NCBI GenBank assembly: GCA_021463845.1
Contig: JAJTXV010000001.1
Span: 62,001-126,000, forward strand
Origin: Anaerolineales bacterium
Lineage (GTDB): Bacteria > Chloroflexota > Anaerolineae > Anaerolineales > UBA11579
Direction: 5' to 3'
Length of the DNA: 64,000 nt
This document shows, in pieces, positions 25,220-31,396 of this stretch (within the stretch, counting starts at the first letter, position 1; the number at the start of each line of letters is the position of its first letter). The translations under genes and the position numbers were made by a program. The notes beneath the pieces are model-generated. The model made no database searches, was not told the origin of the DNA, and saw nothing but the letters and a program-made list of their open reading frames with translations.

Positions 25220-25996
25220 TCACGGCCAAGGCACATCCGCGAACGGTGTATAGCCGTGCTTCTCCGCAGCGGCCACCCGGGCATAGCCCGGGATGCCGCA
25301 GCTGCGATCGTCGACAACATCGGCCGCCGTGCCCCACGAGCCGACCGCCGTGAACACGTATTCGCCGCCCTGGCACACCCACGCTTCCACTATGTACGGC
25401 GTCTGCTCTGAGTCGTCGCCGGCATTCAGCTGAATGGGGTTCCAGCGTACGGTCACCACGTCGCCGCTGCGGCTGGCGCTGACCCCGCTCAGACCAAAGG
25501 TATAGATGTAAGACCAAGCCAGCACGATATGCGGGTCACGCGGCGGCAGTGAATTGCGGTCCCCGTTGAACTGCAAATATTGCTCACCGCCGTTGACCCA
25601 GCAGCGGTTGTTGCCGCCGATCGCCTGGGCCAGCACCCAGTTGCTGTGCTCCATGCGGCCCACAACTTCGATGTTGCCGCCGCCCGGGAAGGTGAACTTG
25701 TACAAATAATCCGCCCCCGGCCCAAAGCGGCACGATAGGCGTCCGTCCACCAGCACCCTGGCGCGCAGCGAGCTCACATAAGTCGGCGTGATCGTGGGGG
25801 TGTCGGTGGCGGTCGGCACCGGAGTTGGCGTCTCGGTTGGGGTGGGCGTCGCGCTCGGTATCGGCGTCTCTGACGGCGTGATGGTGGCCGGCGCCGGCAG
25901 CGGCGTCTCTGTGGGCGCCGGCGCCAGTGCGCCGCACGCGCTGAGTAACACGCTAAGTGTAAGCATGAGCAAGAGTGGTGCGGCGCGTCGTTTCAT
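25220..25996 (-). CDS. Lipoprotein with Pro/Thr linker and SH3-like domain, paralogue A
   Basis: A 258-residue secreted lipoprotein. The signal peptide ends at a lipobox LSAC (Cys near 21). Residues 25-72 are a linker of Pro/Thr/Glu repeats. The folded part starts near 78 with LSCRFGPGADYLYKF, a pattern seen in bacterial SH3-like domains, and has five further Cys (CW, CQ, CG) that could pair. The C-terminal half has VVTVRWNPIQL, YIVEAWVCQGGEYVF and ends HGYTPFADVPWP. It is clearly homologous to the product at 26985 over the whole folded part. Function is unknown; cell-wall binding is a guess. It diverges from the CPBP protease over a shared promoter. Confidence 0.8.
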   Translation of the reverse strand: MKRRAAPLLLMLTLSVLLSACGALAPAPTETPLPAPATITPSETPIPSATPTPTETPTPVPTATDTPTITPTYVSSLRARVLVDGRLSCRFGPGADYLYKFTFPGGGNIEVVGRMEHSNWVLAQAIGGNNRCWVNGGEQYLQFNGDRNSLPPRDPHIVLAWSYIYTFGLSGVSASRSGDVVTVRWNPIQLNAGDDSEQTPYIVEAWVCQGGEYVFTAVGSWGTAADVVDDRSCGIPGYARVAAAEKHGYTPFADVPWP

Positions 25997-26005
25997 AGCC
26001 TTTGC

Positions 26006-26013
26006 ATTATACT
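26006..26013. promoter_or_regulatory. overlapping divergent -10 elements (ATTATACT)
   Basis: On the minus strand TATAAT lies 9 nt before the lipoprotein ATG. On the plus strand TATACT (26008-26013) lies 35 nt before the CPBP gene ATG. One short site can serve both genes, so only one polymerase can be bound at a time. Confidence 0.5.
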
Positions 26014-26048
26014 TTCAGGCACATTGGCTCACGGCCGGAGGCGCGTGC

Positions 26049-26879
26049 ATGAAAGAACCAGGTTTCTTTAGTAATTACGACACCAGTGTTGTCATCGGCA
26101 TCCTGTTGGCGGTCGGCTTCGCCGTCGCCCTCGTTGTCGTTGGCCCCGGCGTCGCCACGCGCAACTTCCTGGCCGAGGCGGTCATCCTGGCCGCCACCTT
26201 CGCGGTCGCCCGCCAATACCTGCCCTGGAAAGACGCCCCCAAGGAGCGCCTCAAAGGCCCGCGCCGCGAGCTGGGTCTTGCTCTCATCGGTTACATATTG
26301 ATCATGATTGGCGCCCGCGCCCATTACACCTTCGGCCTGGCCTGGCCCTGGCTGGCTGGCGCCGTGCTGCTGCCACTCATTGCGCTGGTCTCGGCCGGCT
26401 ACGGCCCCAAAGCCTGGGGCCTGCGTCTGCCCAAGCCCGCCGAGATCGGTGTGCTGGCGGTGGTGGTCTTACTGACCTATGGCCTCAGCCGCGCCCTCAG
26501 CGCTGTACTGCCGCCCAGCGAACTGCCCAGCGAAGATGTCATTAACCTCGTCGCCCCGGCCTTCACCACCATCGGCAATGTGGTCCTGATCGCGGTCGTG
26601 GCCGCCATCTTGGAAGAGATCTTCTTCCGAGTCTATTTGCAGCCGCGCCTGGCCGCTTACCTGCCGGGCCGCTGGGCTGTTCTGGTCCAGGCGCTGATGT
26701 ACAGCGCCGCTTTCCTGCCGCTCTATCTGTATGGCAATCGCTATCCGCTGCCGTTGGCCGCCGCGCTCGTGCTGGTCACCACCAATGGCGTCCTCGCCGG
26801 TTACTTCTGGCGCAAAACCGGCAACCTGTGGCTCCTGATCCTGCTGCATCTGCTTGCCTTCAGCCGCTTTGGGTTGTAG
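26049..26879 (+). CDS. CPBP family intramembrane metalloprotease (CAAX protease-like)
   Basis: A 276-residue protein with about eight membrane segments. The catalytic motif EExxxR is seen as LEEIFFRVYLQ (Glu189, Glu190, Arg194). The later two motifs are weaker: TTNGVLAGYFWRKTGNLW and ILLHLLAFSRFGL, with His in the last. GGAGG is 8 nt before the ATG. The open frame extends further upstream but that part lies opposite the lipoprotein Pro/Thr linker and is not coding. It lies between two paralogous lipoproteins. CPBP proteases process prenylated proteins or peptides; the substrate here is unknown. Confidence 0.88.
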   Translation: MKEPGFFSNYDTSVVIGILLAVGFAVALVVVGPGVATRNFLAEAVILAATFAVARQYLPWKDAPKERLKGPRRELGLALIGYILIMIGARAHYTFGLAWPWLAGAVLLPLIALVSAGYGPKAWGLRLPKPAEIGVLAVVVLLTYGLSRALSAVLPPSELPSEDVINLVAPAFTTIGNVVLIAVVAAILEEIFFRVYLQPRLAAYLPGRWAVLVQALMYSAAFLPLYLYGNRYPLPLAAALVLVTTNGVLAGYFWRKTGNLWLLILLHLLAFSRFGL

Positions 26880-26921
26880 CTCAAGTGAGCAGTAATGAGT
26901 GAGCAGGTTTAGAATCGATAC

Positions 26922-26951
26922 AAAAAAGAGCAGGCTTGCCTGCTCTTTTTG
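26922..26951. terminator. bidirectional terminator between the CPBP gene and lipoprotein B
   Basis: AAAAAGAGCAGGC-TT-GCCTGCTCTTTTT. Imperfect outer arms (CAAGTGAGCAGT... and ...CTGCTCACTTG, 26882-26979) extend the foldback. Confidence 0.9.
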
Positions 26952-26984
26952 TATTCACTGAACCCTGCTCACTGCTCACTTGCA

Positions 26985-27764
26985 TCACGGCCAAGGAACG
27001 CCCACCCAGCCCGTGTACCCATGCTTGTCCGAGCCGAACGCCCGCGCATACGAGGCCTCGCTGCAGTTGCCTTTCTCGTCGTGGATCTCGATCGAGGTGT
27101 TGTTGGTGCCATACGCCCGGAACACGAACTCACCATTCTGGCATACCCAGGCTTCGACCAGGTACTTGTTCTGCAAAGAATCATCGCCCGGCAAGTATTC
27201 GAACGGCTCCCAATACACCGTCACAATATTGCCGCTGCGCCGGGCGTTCACGCCCTTGAGCGGCTCGTAGGGCTGGGTGGTGTACGGCAGCACCAGGTGC
27301 GGGTTATCGATCGGGTATATCAGGCTGCGGTCGACCCCCAGGGTGATCAGCTCCTGGCTGACCCAGCATTTGCGCGTCCGGCCGAACTGCTCCAGGGAAA
27401 CGAACCACCAGTTTTGGTTGCGTTCCATGTGGCCCTGCACTTCCACCGTATCGCCCTTGTATAGTGTTGACGCCAGCAGGTAGCCGCCGCCTGGGCCGTA
27501 GCGGCAGCTGGCCATGTCTACGTTAACAGTCCCCCAGTTGAAACTGGGCGTCGGCGGCAGGGTGGCGCTCGGGGTAGGGGTGATGCTCGGTGTCAGCGTA
27601 ACCGTCGCGGTCGGCGTGCGGCTGGCCGTAGCCGTGGCGCTGGGGGTCAGGGTCGGCGTATCTGTCGCGGTCGGGGTCACCGTCGGCTCCGGGGCCAGGG
27701 CACTGCAGGCGCCTAAGAGGGCGGCCGTTACCAGTAAGGAAATCACTAAAATTGTTCTGCGCAT
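26985..27764 (-). CDS. Lipoprotein with Pro/Thr linker and SH3-like domain, paralogue B
   Basis: A 259-residue secreted lipoprotein. MRRTILVISLLVTAALLGAC gives a standard lipobox with Cys20. A linker of Thr/Pro/Ala repeats follows to about residue 75. The folded part has ASCRYGPGGGYLLAS, KCWVSQELI, GNIVTVYWEPFEY, YLVEAWVCQNGEFVF, and ends HGYTGWVGVPWP, matching paralogue A throughout. ATG 27764 was chosen over an upstream in-frame ATG at 27788 because it begins the signal peptide and lies 6 nt after TATAAT. The pair probably arose by duplication around the CPBP gene. Confidence 0.8.
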   Translation of the reverse strand: MRRTILVISLLVTAALLGACSALAPEPTVTPTATDTPTLTPSATATASRTPTATVTLTPSITPTPSATLPPTPSFNWGTVNVDMASCRYGPGGGYLLASTLYKGDTVEVQGHMERNQNWWFVSLEQFGRTRKCWVSQELITLGVDRSLIYPIDNPHLVLPYTTQPYEPLKGVNARRSGNIVTVYWEPFEYLPGDDSLQNKYLVEAWVCQNGEFVFRAYGTNNTSIEIHDEKGNCSEASYARAFGSDKHGYTGWVGVPWP

Positions 27765-27770
27765 AGCCAC

Positions 27771-27776
27771 ATTATA
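27771..27776 (-). promoter_or_regulatory. -10 TATAAT, 6 nt before the lipoprotein B ATG
   Basis: Perfect hexamer read on the minus strand, followed by GTGGCT and ATG. This implies a leaderless mRNA and rules out the earlier ATG at 27788 as part of the message. Confidence 0.5.
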
Positions 27777-28015
27777 CAGCCCAGCCAATCCGGCCTGCTT
27801 TTAACCTCTGGAGAAATGCGCAGCTTGCTGCGCATTTTTCATATATACATCTTACAAATTTCGTGATATATTCTCAGGCGTAGGTTAGTAGTGGTTTTTC
27901 AAGGTTTTCCCCCCACAGTCCTTACAACTGTCCTTGAATGTACAGGTGTGAATTCAGCATTGCTGTGTTCCACGCTGTCGCGCCGCCATGGCGTAAGAGC
28001 GCTCTACCTAACTCT

Positions 28016-28029
28016 GCAAGAAAGGAGTT
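28016..28029 (+). promoter_or_regulatory. conserved csp leader element, second copy
   Basis: GCAAGAAAGGAGTT again, with AGGAG ending 13 nt before the ATG. The leader between about 27870 and 28040 holds no gene and may fold. Confidence 0.6.
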
Positions 28030-28040
28030 AATAGATCGCA

Positions 28041-28253
28041 ATGGCAGAACGCATTCAAGGCACCGTGAAGTGGTTCAATGGCACCAAGGGCTTCGGTTTC
28101 ATCACCCGTGAGGGTGGCCCGGACGTCTTCGTCCACTTCAGCGCCATCAGCGGCGAAGGCTTCCGTAACCTGGAAGAGGGTCAGAAGGTGGAATTCACCG
28201 TCACCCAGGGCCAGAAAGGCCCCCAGGCTCAGGACGTCGTCGTCGTCGGCTAG
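28041..28253 (+). CDS. Cold-shock domain protein 2
   Basis: A 70-residue CSD protein, about 80 percent identical by eye to cold-shock protein 1. RNP1 is KGFGFITRE and RNP2 is DVFVHFSAI, with canonical Phe. It starts [19 protein letters not shown]. It has a long upstream leader, a Shine-Dalgarno sequence at unusual distance shared with its paralogue, and its own terminator. Likely role: RNA chaperone, possibly induced by cold or constitutive. Confidence 0.93.
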   Translation: MAERIQGTVKWFNGTKGFGFITREGGPDVFVHFSAISGEGFRNLEEGQKVEFTVTQGQKGPQAQDVVVVG

Positions 28254-28278
28254 TCACCTAGCCTACAAACGCTGACAC

Positions 28279-28316
28279 AAAAACACCGCCCGGCGCAAGC
28301 CGGGCGGTGTTTGCTT
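28279..28316 (+). terminator. terminator of cold-shock gene 2
   Basis: AAACACCGCCCGGC-GCAA-GCCGGGCGGTGTTT, followed by TTGCTTT. Confidence 0.85.
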
Positions 28317-28321
28317 TAACC

Positions 28322-28396
28322 GTCATTGCGAGCCAATAGCCGCACTTGTGAGGCTATTGGAGAAAGGCGGGACGAAGTCCCACCGCCGAAGCAATC
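28322..28396. repeat. dispersed palindromic repeat, copy 4 (with longer centre)
   Basis: GTCATTGCGAG opens and GAAGCAATC closes the element, as in copies 2 and 3. The 55-bp interior instead has CCAATAGCC/GGCTATTGG and GGCGGGAC/GTCCCACCGCC foldbacks. Confidence 0.65.
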
Positions 28397-28426
28397 TTGA
28401 AGTTAGCTTCTTATCGCACGCAGCAT

Positions 28427-28576
28427 CTAGTTCGGGCGCTCGTCGGCGTCTTCGTCGGCCGTCTCCGGCACCGTGCGCGTCGGGTCCGTTGCCGGGGCCG
28501 CGTTGCCGCCGTGATCCTCGGTCACCCCGCGGTTATCGTCCTCGCCTTCCGGCATCTGGCGCTCGTCGTCTGTCAT
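28427..28576 (-). CDS. 49-residue acidic, probably disordered protein
   Basis: A short minus-strand frame with AGGAGGA 4 nt before its ATG. It begins MTDDERQMPEGEDD and ends ADEDADERPN, with Asp/Glu making up about a third of the residues, no hydrophobic segment and no Cys. Third codon positions are strongly G/C, as in neighbouring genes. I recognise no family. The charge and lack of hydrophobic core suggest a disordered peptide; whether it is a regulator, a DNA mimic or a stress peptide cannot be told. It lies convergent to cold-shock gene 2, across repeat copy 4. Confidence 0.6.
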   Translation of the reverse strand: MTDDERQMPEGEDDNRGVTEDHGGNAAPATDPTRTVPETADEDADERPN

Positions 28577-28826
28577 GTCATCCTCCTGGGTAGTGGGTTG
28601 TACTCACCACAACGAGCTATCCGCCCAACCTGTGCCTCGCCGAATGCGGGGCAACAAAACTGAGAGGTACTCCTGGGCTCGTCACCGAAGCGCGGAGTTG
28701 CGGCACGCTGCGCAGCAGCCTTTTTTTTGATGAGGCGGTCGAATCGCCAAAGCATTCTGCTAGCAACACCTATTGCTCAAATGTAGTGGCTAATGTTACG
28801 CTTGTATCAATTGCGGGATTTTAGCT

Positions 28827-29882
28827 ATGATGACTACTTTTATACAAACTGAGGATTCTGACACGGAACAGTGGAGAATTCTAGGACAGTTCTCTTACCC
28901 TGCAAATATACACAGGCATTTTGTCCAAAATGGGATTTCAGAGCCGCCAGATGGACTAGTTGAGTTTATCTCAGCTGCACTATCGCAAGCGCAAGAATAC
29001 TTTTCTGTTGCTCGAAATGCCCAGTTAACAATCTCTCCCCTTCTATATTATTACGGTGCTTCTAATCTACTATGTGGAGTGGGAGCACTTTTGAGTGGTT
29101 TCCAACTACCTATTGAACATCATGGCATGCTGGCTGAAATGCCTTCACGGAATAATAACCAAATTGCAGACTTGGTCATAAAGCCTGTGAATCCGCAGAA
29201 TGGGGCATTGCAATTGTTGGCAAATGTCTTTTCTCATGAGCCGGAAATAGTGAATGGGGGAGCCTGGGATTTCGGGGAAATTTTAGGATCGATTCCAGAC
29301 CTAAGGTCTGAATACGAACAGATGTATGTGGATCGAAGGCCATATACTTTACCAGTTGAGGTTTTAAAAACTAGACGCGGGGAAGTAGAGCGCATAGCGT
29401 TGATTCACACCACTAGATTGCGTGATGTCCCTGGCACTCTAAAGCAGATAAAGGACTTCCAAAAGGCTTATCTGGAGCCACAGATTAAAGACCACTTCGT
29501 TTTCCTGCGTAAGAAACTCCGTGACCATGAAATTGGCGAAAGATCAATTTTTGGCGGAAAACATCTGCAATTAACGCACGAAAAGAATGGAAGACAATTT
29601 GCTCCCAGTCAGATAATACTGATGTTTATGGGGTTATTCGGATTGGGATTTGTATCACGTTATAGGCCGGAAATTTGGAATAGATTTGTTACAAGGGATG
29701 AGACTGGCGAGCGCCAATTGATTCTGAAATTTATTGATACTTGTCATCGATTCCTTCCTAATTTAGCATTGAATAGGATTCGCGGAGAGATAGTTCAATT
29801 TGTAAACAGGATTGACCAGCCAACTGATTTACGCACGTCACTTACTGATGACGATATCAAAAAGCTTGAGCGATTGGGGTAA
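28827..29882 (+). CDS. YaaC-like protein (first gene of an A+T-rich two-gene cassette)
   Basis: A 351-residue soluble protein. The stretch AQLTISPLLYYYGASNLLCG (residues 65-84) and a later MGLFGLGFVSRYRPEIWNRF resemble YaaC-type proteins (PF14175), in which a helical region with a Tyr-rich turn and an RYxPxxW motif recur. Function of that family is unknown. Base composition is clearly A+T-rich compared with the flanking genes, and codon use follows. No Shine-Dalgarno sequence is obvious before the double ATG. The second gene follows after 3 nt, so the two are one operon. Horizontal transfer is likely. Defence or stress roles are possible from the island-like setting but nothing in the sequence proves it. 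Confidence 0.7.
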   Translation: MMTTFIQTEDSDTEQWRILGQFSYPANIHRHFVQNGISEPPDGLVEFISAALSQAQEYFSVARNAQLTISPLLYYYGASNLLCGVGALLSGFQLPIEHHGMLAEMPSRNNNQIADLVIKPVNPQNGALQLLANVFSHEPEIVNGGAWDFGEILGSIPDLRSEYEQMYVDRRPYTLPVEVLKTRRGEVERIALIHTTRLRDVPGTLKQIKDFQKAYLEPQIKDHFVFLRKKLRDHEIGERSIFGGKHLQLTHEKNGRQFAPSQIILMFMGLFGLGFVSRYRPEIWNRFVTRDETGERQLILKFIDTCHRFLPNLALNRIRGEIVQFVNRIDQPTDLRTSLTDDDIKKLERLG

Positions 29883-29885
29883 CAA

Positions 29886-30842
29886 GTGAGTATATTAGAA
29901 ACTGCATATCTTCTTGCGAAAAGTGTGACAAAGACGCCTAGAAGAGATGAGCTTTTTAGGCTGATATCTGGACTCGATCAAACTAACTTTGGTTATGCGG
30001 CGCGGCATCAGTATTATCAGTTGGCAGGCTATTTAATTGTTGATAAAAACCAATCGGAAATTGGAGAGAAAACAGGTTTCAACGTGCATAAGATTAGACA
30101 GGAAGAGCTGCAATTAATTTCCAGCTTCCATGCCCAGTTAGCCGTAATGAGTAAGCAATGTGTTTCTACCTTACTAGTTTATAACCCCAATCTTTGGGGA
30201 GTTGTTAATCCATATGAATTAGCGGAACTAGAAGAACCATTGCTGAATGACGTTCGGTTTGATGAAGGCATCGTCCACAGTCTCCGCGAGGCATTTAGTC
30301 AGCATCCGAGTATCCAAGCTCTTATAAGCGAACCCATAAGGGATTTTGATCCTTTGCAATTGAGAAAGCAGGTTGCCTCCTTCGAGAAATCTATTTTTAG
30401 CCAGGATGAACCTCCTGAAGCTTTAAAGAGATTAATCTTCGCTTCCGGCAAGAAGAGTGAGGAGAGGAGAGCTCTAAGATTCCTTGCTAATCTAGCCGTT
30501 TTGCGAGCCTCTCTGACTATGTTGAATCAGTTGATTTTTCAAGCACTAATAAGTAATAAGCTCGTAGCTTTTGACGAAGACTTGATTATCGAACTTCGTC
30601 AACATAGTAACATTTCTGGCCACTTGTTCGAGCTGCTCGCTCTCATGAACGGTCATTCGTTTAGAGTAGAAGTTAATGATCTTGTTCTTTTAGTTGCTCT
30701 AGATAATCAGCCTTCGCAGTTAGCATGGGTCCAGTCGAGTTCTTTTCAGATGTCACAGGAAACCGGAGATACCGTTTTACTTGATCTAAGAAAGCTTGAT
30801 GATCATTTGAGCCTATTTGGCTCCCTGCAAACGCTAGCCTAA
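29886..30842 (+). CDS. Unknown all-helical protein (second gene of the cassette)
   Basis: A 318-residue protein with no family I recognise. It starts at GTG, 3 nt after the YaaC-like stop, with GGGG six bases before. The residues suggest helix throughout: Leu- and Gln/Glu-rich stretches, no signal peptide, no membrane segment, no Walker, nuclease or zinc motif seen. Landmarks are YQLAGYLIVDKNQSEIGEKT near 46-65, LLVYNPNLWGVVNP near 96-110, and a C-terminal segment beginning SGHLFELLALMNGHSFRVEV. It shares the A+T-rich composition of the first gene and stands with it alone between a cold-shock locus and the ileS T-box, so the two products probably act together. Confidence 0.65.
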   Translation: MSILETAYLLAKSVTKTPRRDELFRLISGLDQTNFGYAARHQYYQLAGYLIVDKNQSEIGEKTGFNVHKIRQEELQLISSFHAQLAVMSKQCVSTLLVYNPNLWGVVNPYELAELEEPLLNDVRFDEGIVHSLREAFSQHPSIQALISEPIRDFDPLQLRKQVASFEKSIFSQDEPPEALKRLIFASGKKSEERRALRFLANLAVLRASLTMLNQLIFQALISNKLVAFDEDLIIELRQHSNISGHLFELLALMNGHSFRVEVNDLVLLVALDNQPSQLAWVQSSSFQMSQETGDTVLLDLRKLDDHLSLFGSLQTLA

Positions 30843-31018
30843 CAGTAGTTGCCCCAAATTTCTATGCATGTTTTCTTCTGTACCTTATATCTTGGCACGC
30901 CTCGTGCCGCTGCCAGCGAGCTACGCGGCACAAAAGCGGCGCTGCTAATGGAGTTGCTGCCTTGCTGGCGCAAGGCTTATGCAGCTCCTCCTCTTGCCGT
31001 CCACTCTATGGCATAATC
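30843..31018. other. gap before the ileS T-box; no gene seen
   Basis: Only a foldback GCCGCTGCCAGCG...CGCGGC near 30910-30930, which may end the cassette transcript, and a CATAAT -10-like hexamer at 31012-31017 that could start the T-box RNA. No coding frame of note. Confidence 0.4.
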
Positions 31019-31314
31019 ATCCCAGAGACGAGTACGCCAACAACCAAACCCTTCTAGCGAGCCTGGGCCGGTGTGAGCCAGGTGGTGTGGCTGGCCGAAC
31101 ATCCCTCTGTTGTACGCAAGCTGAACGCTGATAGCTGACCACTATCAGCTACTAAGTGCGCCGGGCTTGTATCCCGTTACCACTGCGAGGCCAGGCAGCC
31201 GCTTTCAGCCGCTGCCGGCCACTAAGTGCCGGCCTCGCGCCGGAACATGGGTGGTACCGCGGGCTAGCTCCCGTCCCATGTGTTGCCAAGCAACACATGG
31301 GACGGGAGCTTTTT
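31019..31314 (+). ncRNA. T-box riboswitch, isoleucine-specific (ileS leader)
   Basis: A tRNA-sensing leader that lets transcription continue when uncharged tRNA-Ile is abundant. The S-turn signal AGAGACGAGTACG starts stem I, with a distal loop CCGGTGTGAGCC. The specifier loop reads GAAC-ATC, an Ile codon at 31101-31103. Helices for stems II/III (CTGATAG/CTATCAG; GAGGCC.../...GGCCTC) follow. The T-box sequence TGGGTGGTACCGCGG lies at about 31249-31263; its UGGU bulge would pair with the ACCA end of a tRNA with discriminator A, as tRNA-Ile has. A terminator hairpin competes with it. The downstream gene is ileS, which confirms the amino acid. Confidence 0.92.
31266..31314 (+). terminator. conditional terminator of the ileS T-box
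   Basis: A perfect 20-bp stem, AGCTCCCGTCCCATGTGTTG with loop CCAAG, then TTTTT. Its left arm overlaps the antiterminator partner, the standard T-box arrangement. Confidence 0.92.
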
Positions 31315-31335
31315 GTTTCCGCCCGGCAGCAGCGA

Positions 31336-31360
31336 GTCGACCAGTCAACTAATCGACTAA
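31336..31360 (+). repeat. 25-bp repeat (GTCGACCA...CGACTAA), leader copy
   Basis: GTCGACCAGTCAACTAATCG then ACTAA. It matches 22 of 25 positions with a second copy inside ileS at 33743. It lies between the T-box terminator and the ileS ribosome site. Confidence 0.65.
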
Positions 31361-31396
31361 GCAACATCGATTAGTGAAAGTGTAAACAGGAGCAAC

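Noticed and set aside
25780-25930. Tandem repeats opposite GTC/GGC-rich sequence in the lipoprotein genes (also 27545-27700)
   Set aside because: These are the Pro/Thr linkers of the two lipoproteins read on the other strand, so coding low complexity rather than a minisatellite.
28600-28800. A tRNA gene in the gap before the A+T-rich cassette
   Set aside because: Short foldbacks (GTGGG...CCCAC) are present, but no cloverleaf with T-loop GTTCRANNC and acceptor pairing could be drawn.
31156-31374. Short open frames inside the ileS leader
   Set aside because: They run through the T-box core and terminator stem, which explain this sequence as RNA. No ribosome site.
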